Source of the DNA: CAWIHK01 sp963835935
GTDB taxonomy: Bacteria > Bacteroidota > Ignavibacteria > UBA10030 > CAVZMI01
Direction of reading: 5' to 3'
NCBI GenBank assembly: GCA_963835935.1
Contig: CAWIHK010000001.1
Coordinates: forward strand, 868,001-932,000
Length of the DNA: 64,000 nucleotides
Position 1 is the stretch's first letter, and each line of letters opens with the position of its first letter. Position numbers and translations under genes: made by a program. The notes below the pieces were generated by a model, which saw nothing but the letters and a program-made list of their open reading frames with translations, did no database searches and was not told the origin of the DNA. Positions 36,719 through 45,941 of this stretch are shown here, piece after piece.

Positions 36719-39700
36719 TTTTACTGTCAAACAATGATTTTAGGTTTTATTTAAAGAGATATTTATTGAAACTTATTCTTATCGGTTTCTCTCTCTTTTT
36801 TGTTCAAAATCTATTTGGGCAATCGTCTAACATTCGTTTTAACCACATTGACGTAAACAATGGTTTACTAAATAGTTCCATTACTGGAATTTGCAGAGAT
36901 AGTGCCGGATATATTTGGATCGGAGGAATTGGACTGGCGCGTTTTGATGGTTATAATATAAAACAATATAAACCTGATAATAAAAGAAATGATGCAATAA
37001 AAGGATTGGGGACTGGAACCATTTTTCAGGATTCTAAGTATCGAATTTGGGTTGGTGGTGATGAAGGTATTAATTTGTATAATCCAACAAATGAATCATT
37101 TAAAAATTATACCATTATTTATGATACAAAAGATAAAAAACGAACAGACAAGATTAATTCTTTCTGCCAGTTTATTGAAGATGTCACCGGTAGAATTTGG
37201 ATTAATAGTTCAAATTTGTCTTATTTCGATCCTAAAACAGATCGTTTCATCTTTTTCGAAAATAACCTGAAAATCACTCATGTTTACAGTCTATTTAGTG
37301 ATAGCGAAGGAACATTGTGGATTGGAGGTTCAAATAATGACATCAGTTCGATAAATCCATATACATTTGCTGTCAAAAACTACACTATTAGGGCATTACA
37401 ACCAAGCAACTATTCAGATATTATTATTCGCAAAATTATTGAAGATCGGAAACATCGTTTCTGGTTGTGTACCTTCAAACACGGATTATTATTGTTTGAT
37501 AAAAAAAGTGGGACTATAATTAAACAATTTACAGTGTCCAACAGTTCAATTGCCAGCAATGAATTAGAAGAGGTTATTGAAAATTTAGACGGAACACTTT
37601 GGATTACAAGTCAATATTGTGGACTTATTATTTTTGATCCTGATAAAGAATCATTTATTAACCTAAAACACGATGCACGTGATCCAACAAGTATTTCTAC
37701 AGATGCGACCAGTTTAATTTCAAGAGATAAATTTGGAACAATCTGGATTGGAACTGTATTTGGAGGACTTAACTATTATCCTCCTGAACAAAAACAATTT
37801 CATTTGTTTAATATTGTTGGTACAGATGATAAGTCGTTATCAAACAACATTGTAAAATCTTTTACTGAGGACGATAAACATAGAATTTACATTGGCACCG
37901 ACAAAGGCGGATTGAACCGGTTTACACCCGAAACCGGGAAAATGGAACATTTTCTTCCGGATGATAAAAATCCAAATTCAATTTCAGGAATTGCTTGTTT
38001 ATGTTTGGCTACCGATAAAAAAGGAAACGTTTGGGCTGGCTGTTGGGCTAAGGGCCTGAACTTTCTGGATACCAAAACTGATAAATTTATACATTACAGC
38101 TATAAAAAAACTGATCTAAATGGAATTGGCGGGGATAATTTAACGGCAATCTCTATTGATAAACATGATAATGTATGGCTGGGATTTATTAACGGTATCA
38201 TTTCAACATTTGATTTTTTTGATAAAGACAACAATAAATTTTGGCATTTTGGAAATAGCCCTGATAACCCTAATGTGCTTGCTAATAATATAGTAGTTAG
38301 AATGTATATAGATAGTAAAGAAAATATTTGGGTTTCATTGAGAGGTTTTGGAGTTGTTATTTTAAATCCCAAATCGAAAACATTTAAGAAATATAAACCT
38401 GATCCACATGATCCAAAGGCTTTGAATAGTGCAATATGTACTGATTTTCTTGAAGATTCAAAAGGCAGATTTTGGTTAACAACCATTAACGGATTGAACA
38501 GATATGATTATGCTACCGAAACATTTTCTAATTACAATGTTGCAAATATCTTTCCGGTAGATGGAATTACCTCAATTTTAGAAGATGATCACGGAAATCT
38601 GTGGATGGGATCAATGAGCGGAATATGGAAATTTAATCCAGACACAAAATTGACCAAAAATTATATCCCGTCGGATGGTTTACAAAGTAAAGAATTTCTT
38701 CCAAACTCGGCATATAAAGCAAAAAATGGCTGGATGTACTTCGGTGGTGTTCAGGGTTTTAATTATTTTCACCCCGATAGCATTAAAGACAATCCGCATC
38801 CGCCATCAGTTGTTATTACCGATTTTAGTATTTTTAATAAATCAGTTGATTTTCGTTCTGCTAATTCTGTTCTTAAACAACCTATTGAAATGACAAAAGA
38901 AATTATTCTTCGATACGATCAATCGGTAATTAGTTTTGAATATGCCGGAATAAGTTATGTATCGAACGAAAAAAACCAATATGCCTACAAAATGGAAGGA
39001 TTTGATAAGGAATGGAATTATGTTGGTAGTGAGCGTAAGGCTACCTATACGAACCTTGACCCGGGTGAATATACATTCAAAGTCAAGGCTTCCAACAACG
39101 ATGGTATTTGGAACGACGAAGGGACTGCCATACGAATTACGATAGAACCTCCGTTTTGGCAGACTCTTTGGTTTAGATTTATACTGTTTGTTATTATTGC
39201 AGGTGTTGCTTTCTGGATCTATAAGTGGCGTATGCAAGCCAGAGACTTGGCAGCAGAGAGACGGATGGATGCAGCCCTTACTCAAGAGCGCAATCTTCTC
39301 CGGACATTGATCGATAATATTCCGGATCAAATCTATGTAAAAGATACTTCCTATCGCAAAACTATTGCTAATCTGGCCAATGTGCGTAGTACAGGTTTCC
39401 ATTCGGAAGCAGAAGTTTTAGGCAAAGACGACTTTGAAATATTTTCGAAAGAATTAGCAGAAGGCTTTGTCGCTGACGACCAAACAGTGATACAAACCGG
39501 ACATCCTGTGATCAATAGAGAAGAATATATCATTGATGAAAAGGGCGAGAAACGTTGGCTGGTCACTTCTAAGCTTCCATTAAGAAATGAAAAAGGTAAA
39601 ACGATTGGTCTTGTCGGTGTTGGCCGTGATATCACCGAATATAAAAAAGCTGAAGCTGAGCGTGAAAAGCTCATCGCAGAGCTTAAGAGTGCGCTTGCCG

Positions 39701-39882
39701 ATGTCAAGTTATTAAGCGGCTTAGTCCCTATTTGCGCAAACTGCAAGAAGATCCGTGATGATAAGGGATATTGGACACAAGTCGAAGCGTTCATTCAAGA
39801 CCGGTCCGACGCCAGGTTTACTCATAGTATATGTCCGGATTGTGTGGCGAAGTTGTATCCCGAGTTGGCAAAGAAGGTTTGA
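36715..39882 (+). CDS. Sensor 5: divergent propeller half fused to a local PAS / CxxC tail
   Basis: The 1055-residue protein has an N-terminal hydrophobic segment (LLKLILIGFSLFFVQNLFGQ) and propeller blades clearly diverged from the other five (IWIGGIGLARFDGYNIKQYK; IYIGTDKGGLNRFTPETGKM). The DNA is more AT-rich up to about 39200. From about 39225 (membrane helix/coil, PAS of the sensor-2 type, CxxC tail) the sequence becomes nearly identical to the other copies, and the end plus downstream DNA match sensor 1. This looks like a chimera of a foreign or old sensor half and a local signalling half. It lacks its own leader repeat and starts inside the stop of sensor 4. Confidence 0.85.
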   Translation: MILLSNNDFRFYLKRYLLKLILIGFSLFFVQNLFGQSSNIRFNHIDVNNGLLNSSITGICRDSAGYIWIGGIGLARFDGYNIKQYKPDNKRNDAIKGLGTGTIFQDSKYRIWVGGDEGINLYNPTNESFKNYTIIYDTKDKKRTDKINSFCQFIEDVTGRIWINSSNLSYFDPKTDRFIFFENNLKITHVYSLFSDSEGTLWIGGSNNDISSINPYTFAVKNYTIRALQPSNYSDIIIRKIIEDRKHRFWLCTFKHGLLLFDKKSGTIIKQFTVSNSSIASNELEEVIENLDGTLWITSQYCGLIIFDPDKESFINLKHDARDPTSISTDATSLISRDKFGTIWIGTVFGGLNYYPPEQKQFHLFNIVGTDDKSLSNNIVKSFTEDDKHRIYIGTDKGGLNRFTPETGKMEHFLPDDKNPNSISGIACLCLATDKKGNVWAGCWAKGLNFLDTKTDKFIHYSYKKTDLNGIGGDNLTAISIDKHDNVWLGFINGIISTFDFFDKDNNKFWHFGNSPDNPNVLANNIVVRMYIDSKENIWVSLRGFGVVILNPKSKTFKKYKPDPHDPKALNSAICTDFLEDSKGRFWLTTINGLNRYDYATETFSNYNVANIFPVDGITSILEDDHGNLWMGSMSGIWKFNPDTKLTKNYIPSDGLQSKEFLPNSAYKAKNGWMYFGGVQGFNYFHPDSIKDNPHPPSVVITDFSIFNKSVDFRSANSVLKQPIEMTKEIILRYDQSVISFEYAGISYVSNEKNQYAYKMEGFDKEWNYVGSERKATYTNLDPGEYTFKVKASNNDGIWNDEGTAIRITIEPPFWQTLWFRFILFVIIAGVAFWIYKWRMQARDLAAERRMDAALTQERNLLRTLIDNIPDQIYVKDTSYRKTIANLANVRSTGFHSEAEVLGKDDFEIFSKELAEGFVADDQTVIQTGHPVINREEYIIDEKGEKRWLVTSKLPLRNEKGKTIGLVGVGRDITEYKKAEAEREKLIAELKSALADVKLLSGLVPICANCKKIRDDKGYWTQVEAFIQDRSDARFTHSICPDCVAKLYPELAKKV

Positions 39883-39939
39883 ATTTATTTTACGGCTTGG
39901 TCTATTCGATTATACCTCTTAAACTAAATCCAACTATTT

Positions 39940-40297
39940 ATTATAGAATTTCCAATCGTTTCCAAAAATCGTAAAATATTACTTCTCATTAATCTAAGCC
40001 AATTCAACTTGTTTTACTATTCTGCCGACAATATATCTATAGAAAGCTATATCCAACATAGATATACTATCGAACGAGTGCCGGTTTCTGGAGGGAAGTG
40101 TGCGTCCAATGGTAATTTTATTCAAATCAAATGACCATTTAGACTTGGATCAAGGCAAACTCAAACGGGACTGAAGAAATTATTTTTTTCAGAGATGGGT
40201 ATAATCATGAGTGCATGCTCCCAAAAGAAGTATTTTTAAGAGAAGAAAATATTTGTATAGAGTGAAAATGCTTGTTTTTAAAAATTCGAGTCGAAGA
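39940..40297 (+). repeat. Leader repeat copy E
   Basis: The segment between sensors 5 and 6 repeats the full-length leader, with the hairpin TATATC-N7-GATATA at 40048-40066 and GGGTATAATC near 40200. Its first part, with the end of sensor 5, is nearly identical to the end of sensor 1 and copy B. Confidence 0.7.
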
Positions 40298-43200
40298 ATG
40301 AAAACGAAAGATGCAATGTACAAGTTGGTTATTGTATTGAGTATTGCGCTCATTCTTTCTACTGCACAGTCGTATGCTCAAGCACCACGTTTACAATTCA
40401 GATATTTGACTCCGGATGAAGGTCTTTCTTCTTCCTTGGTAACAAGCATTTGTCAGGATCACAAAGGATTTTTATGGATCGGTACATATGAAGGACTAAA
40501 TAGATATGATGGACTGAGTTTTAAAGTATATAAAGCCGATCCAACAGATTCCACAAGTCTCGTAGAAAACCTTGTGAGAACAATTATAGAAGATCGCGAA
40601 AACAATCTACTCATCGGCACTAATAATGGTTTATGCTTATATAATCGAGTGAATGATCGTTTCCTAAATTATCGAATCAACGAATTATCTCCATTGCGAG
40701 GAATAGATTGTGTGATAATAAAAATAAGAGAAGATTCTCTGAGAAATTTATGGTTAGCCACCAATGTAGGTTTAATTTATTTTGACCGAAATAAAAACAC
40801 AATAAAACGATACATGTATGACCCCAATAATCCCGGAAGCCTTAGTAATAATGAAGTAGAAGATGTATATATCGATAAAGATGGCAGATTATGGGTAACA
40901 ACGCAAAAAGGATTGAATGTATTCCAACCAGAAACTGGAACATTCGTACACATTGTACATAGCGAATCGAAACAGGATGACTTATTAAATACCTTTTTTA
41001 TATGCATAACACAGGACAGAGAAGGAAATCTCTGGTTTGGAAGTACAGATGGACTTTTTTGCCTCCGAAACAATTCGAATATACAAACTACAAAATTAAT
41101 TCATTATCAATACAATCCTGCCGATAACTACAGCCTTTCGAACAATCGCGTCAAGTGCCTCTACATCGATGAGAATGAAAACCTTTGGATTGGCACAGAG
41201 AATGGCGGGATTAATCTATTTGATAAAAAAAACAAACGATTTTTACATTATCGGCACGATGAATATGATCCCAAAAGTTTGAATAAGGAAAATATACAGG
41301 CTATATATCAGGATAGAACAAAAAATCTGTGGGTGTGTACATTTACAGGAGGGTTGAATTTAGCATCAAAAAACAACGATGCCATTATTCATTATAAATC
41401 ACTACCCGGCGCACTGCTTAGTCTAAGTCACAATACTGTTTCCAGCTTCTTGGAGGATCACCTTGGCCAAATATGGGTCGGAACAGACGGCGGTGGATTG
41501 AATCTTTTTGAAAAAAACATAAATCGCTTTGTTCGATATAATGTTGAAAATTCCCGTCTGAGCAGCAATACTATTCTTTGTATGATTGAAGACTCCAAAA
41601 ACAACATTTGGATGGGAACCTGGGCTGGCGGCATTATTCAATATGACAAAAGAACCAACTCCTTTAAATCCTATACAACAAAAAACAGCGACATACCGGA
41701 TAACAATATTTTTACAATCTTAGAAGGCGATCATGATGATTTGTGGCTGGGAAGTTTTGAAAAAGGGCTTATACATTATGACATCAAAGAAAATAAATTT
41801 ACTAAATACGTTAGAACGGACAGTAGTACAGATTATAGTTATATCATTAAAATCGTGAAAGATAATGCCGGACGATTATACATCGGTTCTTCTGACGGTT
41901 TCCAAATATTTTATCCGGATAAAAACCATTTCATATCATATTCACATGATCCAAATAACATCAATAGTTTAAGTCATCGAAGTGTTCTTGATATACTAGT
42001 TGAAAATGATTCTTGCGTTTGGATTGGAACGGAAAATGGCCTTAATCAATTTAATCCGAATAATGGATCCTTCATACTATTTTCTAAAAAAGATGGACTT
42101 CCTGACAATGATATTAAAGGACTTGTTTTTGATAAATCTGGTTTACTATGGATAACCACTAATAATGGTGTTTGTCGTTATAATCAAAAAACAAAGGATT
42201 TTAAAAACTTCTTTAAATCCGACGGCCTTCAGAGTAATGAATTCTTTTTCAGAAGTACGTTCAGAACAAAAGATGGTGTTCTTCTGATAGGAGGTACGAA
42301 CGGTTTTAATATGATTTATCCAGAAAAAATGATTAAAAATATGAATATCCCTCAAGTATTAATAACCGACTTCAAGATTTTCAATGAGCCTGTAAAACTG
42401 GGACTTGATGGTTCTCCATTAGAAAAACAAATATCAGAATCAGAACAACTCGTACTCTCGCACAAACAATCGGTTCTCACCTTTACTTTCGCTTGCATGG
42501 ATTTTACAGCACCTGAAAAAAATCAATATGCCTACATGATGGGAAATTTTGATAAGAAATGGATTTATTCGGGAAATAAAAGAGAAGCGACTTACACAAA
42601 TTTAGACCCGGGAGAATATACTTTCAGGGTCAAAGCTTCAAATAATGATGGTGTCTGGAACGAACAAGGAACATCTATTCGAATTATCATCAATCCACCC
42701 TTCTGGAAAACATGGTGGTTTCAACTGCTGAGTATCATCAGTTGCATTATCGCCGTTATCATTTTTTATATGATTCGTACAAATGCTATCCGTAAGAGAA
42801 ATAAAGAACTTGAAATAAATGTCGAGAATAGGACACAAGAACTAGCTGATAAGAAAAATCTATTGCAGACTGTCATGGATTTAGTGCCAGATTCAATCTA
42901 TGTAAAAGATCGCGATCATCGATTCATATTAAACAATTACGCTCACATAAGTTCTTTAGGAGCAAAAACGCAAGAAGAGCTTACAGGAAAAACCGATTTT
43001 GATTTCTTCCCGAAAGACAAAGTCGAGAATTATCATAAAGATGAAGATATTATTATGGAAACAGGGAAACCAATAATTAATAAGGAAGAAAGCGGCGTTA
43101 ATCCGCTTACAGATGAGGTAAATTGTGTATTGACATCAAAAGTACAATTCAAAAACAATCAAAATGAATTACAAGGAATAGTAGGTATCAGCCGCGTCAT

Positions 43201-43450
43201 CAATGAGCGAAAAAAAATTGAAGCAGAGCGTGAACTGCTTATCAATGAACTTCAAGAAGCGCTTGCTGATGTAAAGATGTTAAGTGGATTGGTACCAATT
43301 TGTGCAAATTGCAAGAAGGTCCGCGATGATAAGGGATATTGGACACAAGTCGAAGCATATGTTCAAAAACGGTCCGATGCAAAGTTTACACATAGTATAT
43401 GTCCGGATTGCTTGGCAAAGTTATATCCTGATGTGGCAAAGAAGGCTTGA
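40298..43450 (+). CDS. Sensor 6: propeller / Y_Y_Y / TM / coiled coil / PAS / CxxC-tail protein
   Basis: The 1050-residue protein keeps the local signal peptide (IVLSIALILSTAQSYAQ), but its propeller blades are diverged (FLWIGTYEGLNRYDGLSFKVYK early; later LLIGTNNGLCLYNR, LYIGSSDGFQIFYPD). After the Y_Y_Y domain it has the sensor-4 type helix, coiled coil (ELEINVENRTQELADKKNLLQ) and PAS (VMDLVPDSIYVKDRDHRFILNNYAHISSLG). The tail is PICANCKKVRDDKGYW...SICPDCLAKLYP. GTG 40211 is open in frame, but ATG 40298 gives a proper signal peptide. It is the last gene of the array. Confidence 0.85.
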   Translation: MKTKDAMYKLVIVLSIALILSTAQSYAQAPRLQFRYLTPDEGLSSSLVTSICQDHKGFLWIGTYEGLNRYDGLSFKVYKADPTDSTSLVENLVRTIIEDRENNLLIGTNNGLCLYNRVNDRFLNYRINELSPLRGIDCVIIKIREDSLRNLWLATNVGLIYFDRNKNTIKRYMYDPNNPGSLSNNEVEDVYIDKDGRLWVTTQKGLNVFQPETGTFVHIVHSESKQDDLLNTFFICITQDREGNLWFGSTDGLFCLRNNSNIQTTKLIHYQYNPADNYSLSNNRVKCLYIDENENLWIGTENGGINLFDKKNKRFLHYRHDEYDPKSLNKENIQAIYQDRTKNLWVCTFTGGLNLASKNNDAIIHYKSLPGALLSLSHNTVSSFLEDHLGQIWVGTDGGGLNLFEKNINRFVRYNVENSRLSSNTILCMIEDSKNNIWMGTWAGGIIQYDKRTNSFKSYTTKNSDIPDNNIFTILEGDHDDLWLGSFEKGLIHYDIKENKFTKYVRTDSSTDYSYIIKIVKDNAGRLYIGSSDGFQIFYPDKNHFISYSHDPNNINSLSHRSVLDILVENDSCVWIGTENGLNQFNPNNGSFILFSKKDGLPDNDIKGLVFDKSGLLWITTNNGVCRYNQKTKDFKNFFKSDGLQSNEFFFRSTFRTKDGVLLIGGTNGFNMIYPEKMIKNMNIPQVLITDFKIFNEPVKLGLDGSPLEKQISESEQLVLSHKQSVLTFTFACMDFTAPEKNQYAYMMGNFDKKWIYSGNKREATYTNLDPGEYTFRVKASNNDGVWNEQGTSIRIIINPPFWKTWWFQLLSIISCIIAVIIFYMIRTNAIRKRNKELEINVENRTQELADKKNLLQTVMDLVPDSIYVKDRDHRFILNNYAHISSLGAKTQEELTGKTDFDFFPKDKVENYHKDEDIIMETGKPIINKEESGVNPLTDEVNCVLTSKVQFKNNQNELQGIVGISRVINERKKIEAERELLINELQEALADVKMLSGLVPICANCKKVRDDKGYWTQVEAYVQKRSDAKFTHSICPDCLAKLYPDVAKKA

Positions 43451-43534
43451 ATTTGGATTACGGTTTCGTCTGTTCAATTACGCTATTTGAAATGAATCCC
43501 ACCATCAGTATAAACAAAGAGAGATATATGTAAT

Positions 43535-44071
43535 ATGGCCGAAGAAAAGAAAGAACTTTGGTTAAATTATTTAGCTTTGTCATCAGTAATTCTGGCGGTG
43601 TGTGCCACGTTATCAACATTCCGTGGCGGAAGTTTTTCGACCCGCACGATGCTCAGCCAAACTCAGGCATCCGATCAATGGGCGTTCTATCAGGCGAAAA
43701 GTTTGAAATCGAATCTGTATGAACTTCAGAAACAGGAACTGGAACGTCAAATGAAGCTTCTGCCGGTAAAAGGATCGATTGAAGTGAGACGTTCTTTTGA
43801 AGGACAAATTAAAGATTATCAGAATCAAGTCGACAGGTACGAAAAGGAAAAATCACAAATCGAAAAAGAGGCACGGAAGTTCGAAGCTGTCCGCGATGAT
43901 GCTTTAATGCATGGTCAAGCATTTGGTATTGCTGTGATCTTCTTTCAGGTAGCAATCTTGCTCGCATCCATCGCGGCATTGATGAAGAAGAAGATGGTCT
44001 GGATTCTCGGTGTTGTAACAGGACTCGGTGGATTGGCATTCTTCATTAATGGTTTTTTAGTCTGGTTTTGA
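43535..44071 (+). CDS. DUF4337-like membrane protein
   Basis: The 178-residue protein matches the DUF4337 pattern: an N-terminal helix (LNYLALSSVILAVCATLSTF), GGxxSTRxxLxQxQASDQWAFYQAKSLK, a long charged coiled coil (about 60-125), and two C-terminal helices (FGIAVIFFQVAILLASIAALM; WILGVVTGLGGLAFFINGFLVWF). No biochemical function is known to me for this family. It follows the sensor array by 84 bases on the same strand and has only a weak ribosome site, so it may be carried on the last sensor transcript. Confidence 0.8.
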   Translation: MAEEKKELWLNYLALSSVILAVCATLSTFRGGSFSTRTMLSQTQASDQWAFYQAKSLKSNLYELQKQELERQMKLLPVKGSIEVRRSFEGQIKDYQNQVDRYEKEKSQIEKEARKFEAVRDDALMHGQAFGIAVIFFQVAILLASIAALMKKKMVWILGVVTGLGGLAFFINGFLVWF

Positions 44072-44101
44072 ATTTGCAGACACTGTCCAGTCTGATAACA
44101 T

Positions 44102-44770
44102 CTATGGATGCCAGAAGTTCACATCCAGCGCAAGATCCCGCACACCATTAATCGCAAACTGAGCGCCGATGCAGATGAGAAGAAACCCCATAATCCGCGA
44201 AAGACTGTTGACTCCGTTCACGCCAAGGAAACGGCGCAAAGCGCCTGCTCCCCGAAGAACAAGCCACGAGAGTATTGCAGTGATGATGATCGCCAACAAT
44301 ACTCCGATATAGGCGAACAGCTTATCGATGCCATGCCGTCCGTTTATTGATGACGACATAGTAATTACTGCCGCTATTGAACCCGGGCCGCTCAAGCTCG
44401 GCATTGCGAGAGGGCTGAACGAGATGTCAGCTTTCTGTTGTGCTTCCTGTTTTCCTTCTCCGGTGATCTGTCCTTCGTCTGGAAACAACATTCGAAATCC
44501 GAGAAAACCAATCACCAATCCACCCGCAATCCGGATGCCCGGTATGGATATGCCGAAAGCAATCATAACGAGGTGACCCACTAACAAAAATGTAACCAGA
44601 ATAGCCGTCATGTAGATGCACGCACGCGTTATTTGGCGATTCCGCTCCTCCTTGCTTAGATGCGAGCCTATGCTGAGAAGAAGGACAGCCGTACTGACGG
44701 GATTGATGATAGGAATAAGCGTTATGAGCGCAACGCCTACCCATGAGAGAAATTCAATAATGTTTTTCAT
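44102..44770 (-). CDS. MarC-family integral membrane protein
   Basis: The 222-residue protein has six hydrophobic helices and MarC signatures (LITLIPIINPVSTAVLLLSI near the start; RIAGGLVIGFLGFRMLF; PLAMPSLSGPGSIAAVIT). MarC/YhgN-type proteins have no firmly assigned substrate; the old link to multiple antibiotic resistance is not supported for MarC itself. The gene is convergent with the DUF4337 gene, with only 30 bases between. Confidence 0.85.
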   Translation of the reverse strand: MKNIIEFLSWVGVALITLIPIINPVSTAVLLLSIGSHLSKEERNRQITRACIYMTAILVTFLLVGHLVMIAFGISIPGIRIAGGLVIGFLGFRMLFPDEGQITGEGKQEAQQKADISFSPLAMPSLSGPGSIAAVITMSSSINGRHGIDKLFAYIGVLLAIIITAILSWLVLRGAGALRRFLGVNGVNSLSRIMGFLLICIGAQFAINGVRDLALDVNFWHP

Positions 44771-45032
44771 CGCATTCCTCTTGTATGAAAATCATTGTGG
44801 AGTGATATATTTTTCTTTTCAGGTTGCTCTTTATTTTCGCACTAACAAAAAGATAATCTTTTTTATTTCAACTAACCAGAAGTTCTGTCTATTTAGTTCT
44901 TAATGAAAAAGTCAATTAAATGATAAGTCATGTGAAATATTCCTTCGGGAAAAGATCACAAAGTTGATTTAGCAATCTATAAAGGACACAAAGGTTTTTC
45001 AGAGCGAACTATTTAATTTGCATCAGGTGATA

Positions 45033-45689
45033 CTATTTTAACAGAACCAGCTTCCTCGTGTTTGTGAATGATGCAGTCTGCATTTTATAAAGATATATTC
45101 CGCTCGCCATCGATGATGCATTCCATACTGTCGAGTAACTGCCGGCCGCCATATTTTCATTGACGATAGTTGTTACTTCTTGTCCGATCAGGTTGTACAC
45201 TTTTATTGTAACAAATGTTTGGAATGGGATATCAAACGAGATCGTTGTTGTTGGATTGAAAGGATTCGGATAATTTTGCCCAAGCCTGAAAACATCGGGC
45301 CGTAAAGAAGAGCGCTCATTTTTAATTCCGGTTGAGGGAGACGCAGTGAATCCGCCGACCATCCCTATAGAATAATGGAAATCGCATCGATAAAGATATG
45401 CACCTGCAACCATGACTGGATATGTGAAGACTGTGCCGGAACCCTGATGAAAAGTCTGTGCACCGGCAGGAACGCTCGTCGAGCTTAACGGATGCATGCT
45501 AAAATCACCCTTCCACTCAACCGTATCTCCGACGGTAACATTTAGAGAACTCGGTGAATAAGTAAATCCAAAAGATCCACCAAATTGAATAACGTGAGTT
45601 GCGGCATGCACTGTTGTTGCGAGAGTTAGCAACATGACAACCCATATTATCGCTGTCGTTCCCTGAAATATTTTAGATTGTGTTTTCAT
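45033..45689 (-). CDS. Secreted cupredoxin-like protein with type IX secretion tail
   Basis: The 218-residue protein has a signal peptide (cut near HAA, residue 30) and a plastocyanin/azurin-type domain (31-118). The four expected copper ligands are visible: His66 (SMHPL), Cys102, His105 and Met110 (YRCDFHYSIGM). From about residue 130 it carries a type IX secretion C-terminal sorting domain (FRLGQNYPNPFNPTTTISF, then YNLIGQEV, ending KLVLLK). It is therefore predicted to be exported across the outer membrane and kept on the surface or released. A surface electron carrier or copper binder is the likely role. Its divergent neighbour has a heme-binding motif. Confidence 0.85.
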   Translation of the reverse strand: MKTQSKIFQGTTAIIWVVMLLTLATTVHAATHVIQFGGSFGFTYSPSSLNVTVGDTVEWKGDFSMHPLSSTSVPAGAQTFHQGSGTVFTYPVMVAGAYLYRCDFHYSIGMVGGFTASPSTGIKNERSSLRPDVFRLGQNYPNPFNPTTTISFDIPFQTFVTIKVYNLIGQEVTTIVNENMAAGSYSTVWNASSMASGIYLYKMQTASFTNTRKLVLLK

Positions 45690-45941
45690 GATAAATCCTC
45701 TCTAATTTATTTTATGAGTACTTTAAGTTTAGTTTCAATCATCGTTCGTTCATCACTTCGTATCGATGATGGCAAAATAAAAAGCACTAGTACATTATTG
45801 CTACAAATCGGTTCAACTTTCTATTATTAACAATTGCGAATCACATAATGTTCCCCCGGAAGTATTGACTTTTTAACTGTTTATGTTTAACTATAAGCGA
45901 AAAGAGACACAGCCATCTTTTTTACTGAAAGGTTGAACATT

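Noticed and set aside
38842..39402. 186-codon minus-strand open frame
   Set aside because: It lies antisense to sensor 5, and similar antisense frames occur in the other copies; no independent support.
22524..43450. Calling the six sensors histidine kinases
   Set aside because: No H-box, N-box or G-box is present between the PAS domain and the C terminus; only about 80 residues remain there.
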